In this document: positions 6,297-6,694 of the stretch, in pieces
Layout of the letters: each line of letters opens with the position of its first letter
Position numbering within the stretch: position 1 is the first letter of the stretch
Assembly: GCA_038230595.1 (NCBI GenBank)
Contig: JBBRMY010000134.1
Span: 1 to 6,694, forward strand
DNA from: JBBRMY01 sp038230595
GTDB taxonomy: Bacteria > Bacteroidota > Ignavibacteria > Tepidaquicellales > Tepidaquicellaceae
Length of the DNA: 6,694 nt
Direction of reading: 5' to 3'
The notes under the pieces: generated by a model
Database searches by the model: none
What the model was told of the DNA's origin: nothing
The model's input: the letters and a program-made list of their open reading frames with translations, nothing else
Program-made: the position numbers and the translations under genes

Positions 6297-6514
6297 AAAA
6301 ACAAATCGCTTTTATTTTCCAAACCGCATTTTTTTAACAAATCAAAAAAACCTTCTTGCAAAACCCTATCTGCTTTTCCTCCAAAATTCTAAAAAACGCA
6401 TAAAACTCCATAAATTTCCTTCTGAAAAAATAAACATAACAGAAAATCCTTCTTTGCCATCTATATATATAGTGAATATTTTCATAGCGATTGAAATTCA
6501 AAATAAATCATTCT
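6289..6514. other. Non-coding AT-rich, G-poor intergenic stretch
   Basis: With the preceding hairpin this makes a 314-base gap between genes. I see no coding frame with a plausible start, no RNA gene and no mobile element remnant. Bases 6301-6450 contain about 36 C and only 7 G on the plus strand, with runs of A and T and scattered CC and TC pairs. Such C-over-G, unstructured RNA is typical of Rho loading sites, which is a possible role for read-through from the upstream gene. A 12-base palindrome CTATATATATAG lies at 6461-6472 just before the next gene's leader. Confidence 0.6.
6454..6482 (+). promoter_or_regulatory. Candidate promoter for the SBBP-type exported protein gene
   Basis: TTGCCA (6454-6459) and TATTTT (6477-6482) are separated by 17 bases and lie upstream of the ATG at 6515, implying a leader of about 26 bases. 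The -10-like box is weak. It is embedded in TATTTTCAT, also seen upstream of the YCF48-like gene. The palindrome CTATATATATAG falls in the spacer. Confidence 0.3.
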
Positions 6515-6694
6515 ATGAAAAAGTTACTCTATGTGTTATCCTTTACTCTGCTGCTTCCGGCAGTAAGCTTCTCTCAGCAATGGGTAAATAAATTTAATTA
6601 TTCAGGCAGTAGCAAAACTGAATCTGCTAATATTGTATTGACAGATGCCTCTGCGAATGTTTATATAATCGGGAACTCTGTCGGCGGAAGCGCA
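6515..6694 (+). CDS. Exported SBBP-repeat-like protein, N-terminal part only
   Basis: An ATG at 6515 opens a frame that stays open to the window edge, giving 60 residues. The first 20 or so are a Sec signal peptide (MKKLLYVLSFTLLLPAVSFS, with cleavage before or near QQW). The mature start QWVNKFNYSGSS (21-32), then SANIVLTDASANVYIIGNSVGG (38-59), has the pattern of SBBP (seven-bladed propeller) repeats: W-x-x-x-[FY]-N, then a strand, a D-x-x-[GA]-N-[VI]-Y-[VI]-x-G turn and the next strand. Such proteins in this group are usually long, built of repeated propeller units, and end in a T9SS sorting domain, so a secreted surface protein is expected; the C-terminus is not visible. No Shine-Dalgarno sequence precedes the ATG. 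It is in the same orientation as the three exported proteins before it, but 314 bases away, so it is probably transcribed separately. Confidence 0.8.
   Translation, partial: MKKLLYVLSFTLLLPAVSFSQQWVNKFNYSGSSKTESANIVLTDASANVYIIGNSVGGSA

Noticed and set aside
6461..6472. CTATATATATAG palindrome as an operator
   Set aside because: A simple alternating TA run in AT-rich DNA gives such palindromes by chance; there is nothing else to support a binding site.

Overview
The window looks like a low-GC member of the Bacteroidota/FCB group, most likely an Ignavibacteria-type lineage. Three things point that way. Two complete secreted proteins end in type IX secretion (T9SS) type A sorting domains of the 'PNPFNP ... 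SGxYFYTLxTxxFSETKRMVLVK' style. None of the six start codons has a recognisable Shine-Dalgarno sequence. Motifs of the Bacteroidetes promoter form TAnnTTTG occur in the one divergent intergenic region. No rRNA, tRNA, CRISPR array, transposase or phage gene was found.

Layout. Positions 1-1828 are a minus-strand unit: a B12-dependent acyl-CoA mutase large subunit (1828 down to 167), followed after 19 bases by the N-terminal part of a small charged protein that leaves the window at base 1 and loosely resembles type II antitoxins. A 167-base divergent intergenic region separates this from a plus-strand run of exported proteins. These are a LolA-like periplasmic/envelope protein (1996-2694), a 659-residue choice-of-anchor B/LVIVD propeller protein with PKD, SusE-like and T9SS domains (2777-4756), a 414-residue YCF48-like Asp-box propeller with a T9SS domain (4956-6200), and the start of a fourth exported protein with an SBBP-type beginning (6515 to the window edge).

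How the genes work together. The mutase is a cytoplasmic carbon-skeleton rearrangement enzyme that needs a separate cobalamin-binding subunit, which is not in the window. Its substrate-pocket residues (Phe82, Gln200, with His237 conserved) match isobutyryl-CoA mutase rather than methylmalonyl-CoA mutase. The plus-strand genes form a small set of cell-surface or secreted proteins; apart from the first pair (82-base gap) each seems to have its own promoter and terminator.

The most interesting non-coding signals are a nested 66-base inverted repeat that stops two bases before a start codon (2709-2774), a long wobble-extended hairpin directly after a stop codon (6201-6288), and a strongly G-poor, C-containing leader region (about 6297-6450). 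I found no convincing new defence or mobile system; the window is mostly an ordinary chromosomal region with a few unusual regulatory structures.
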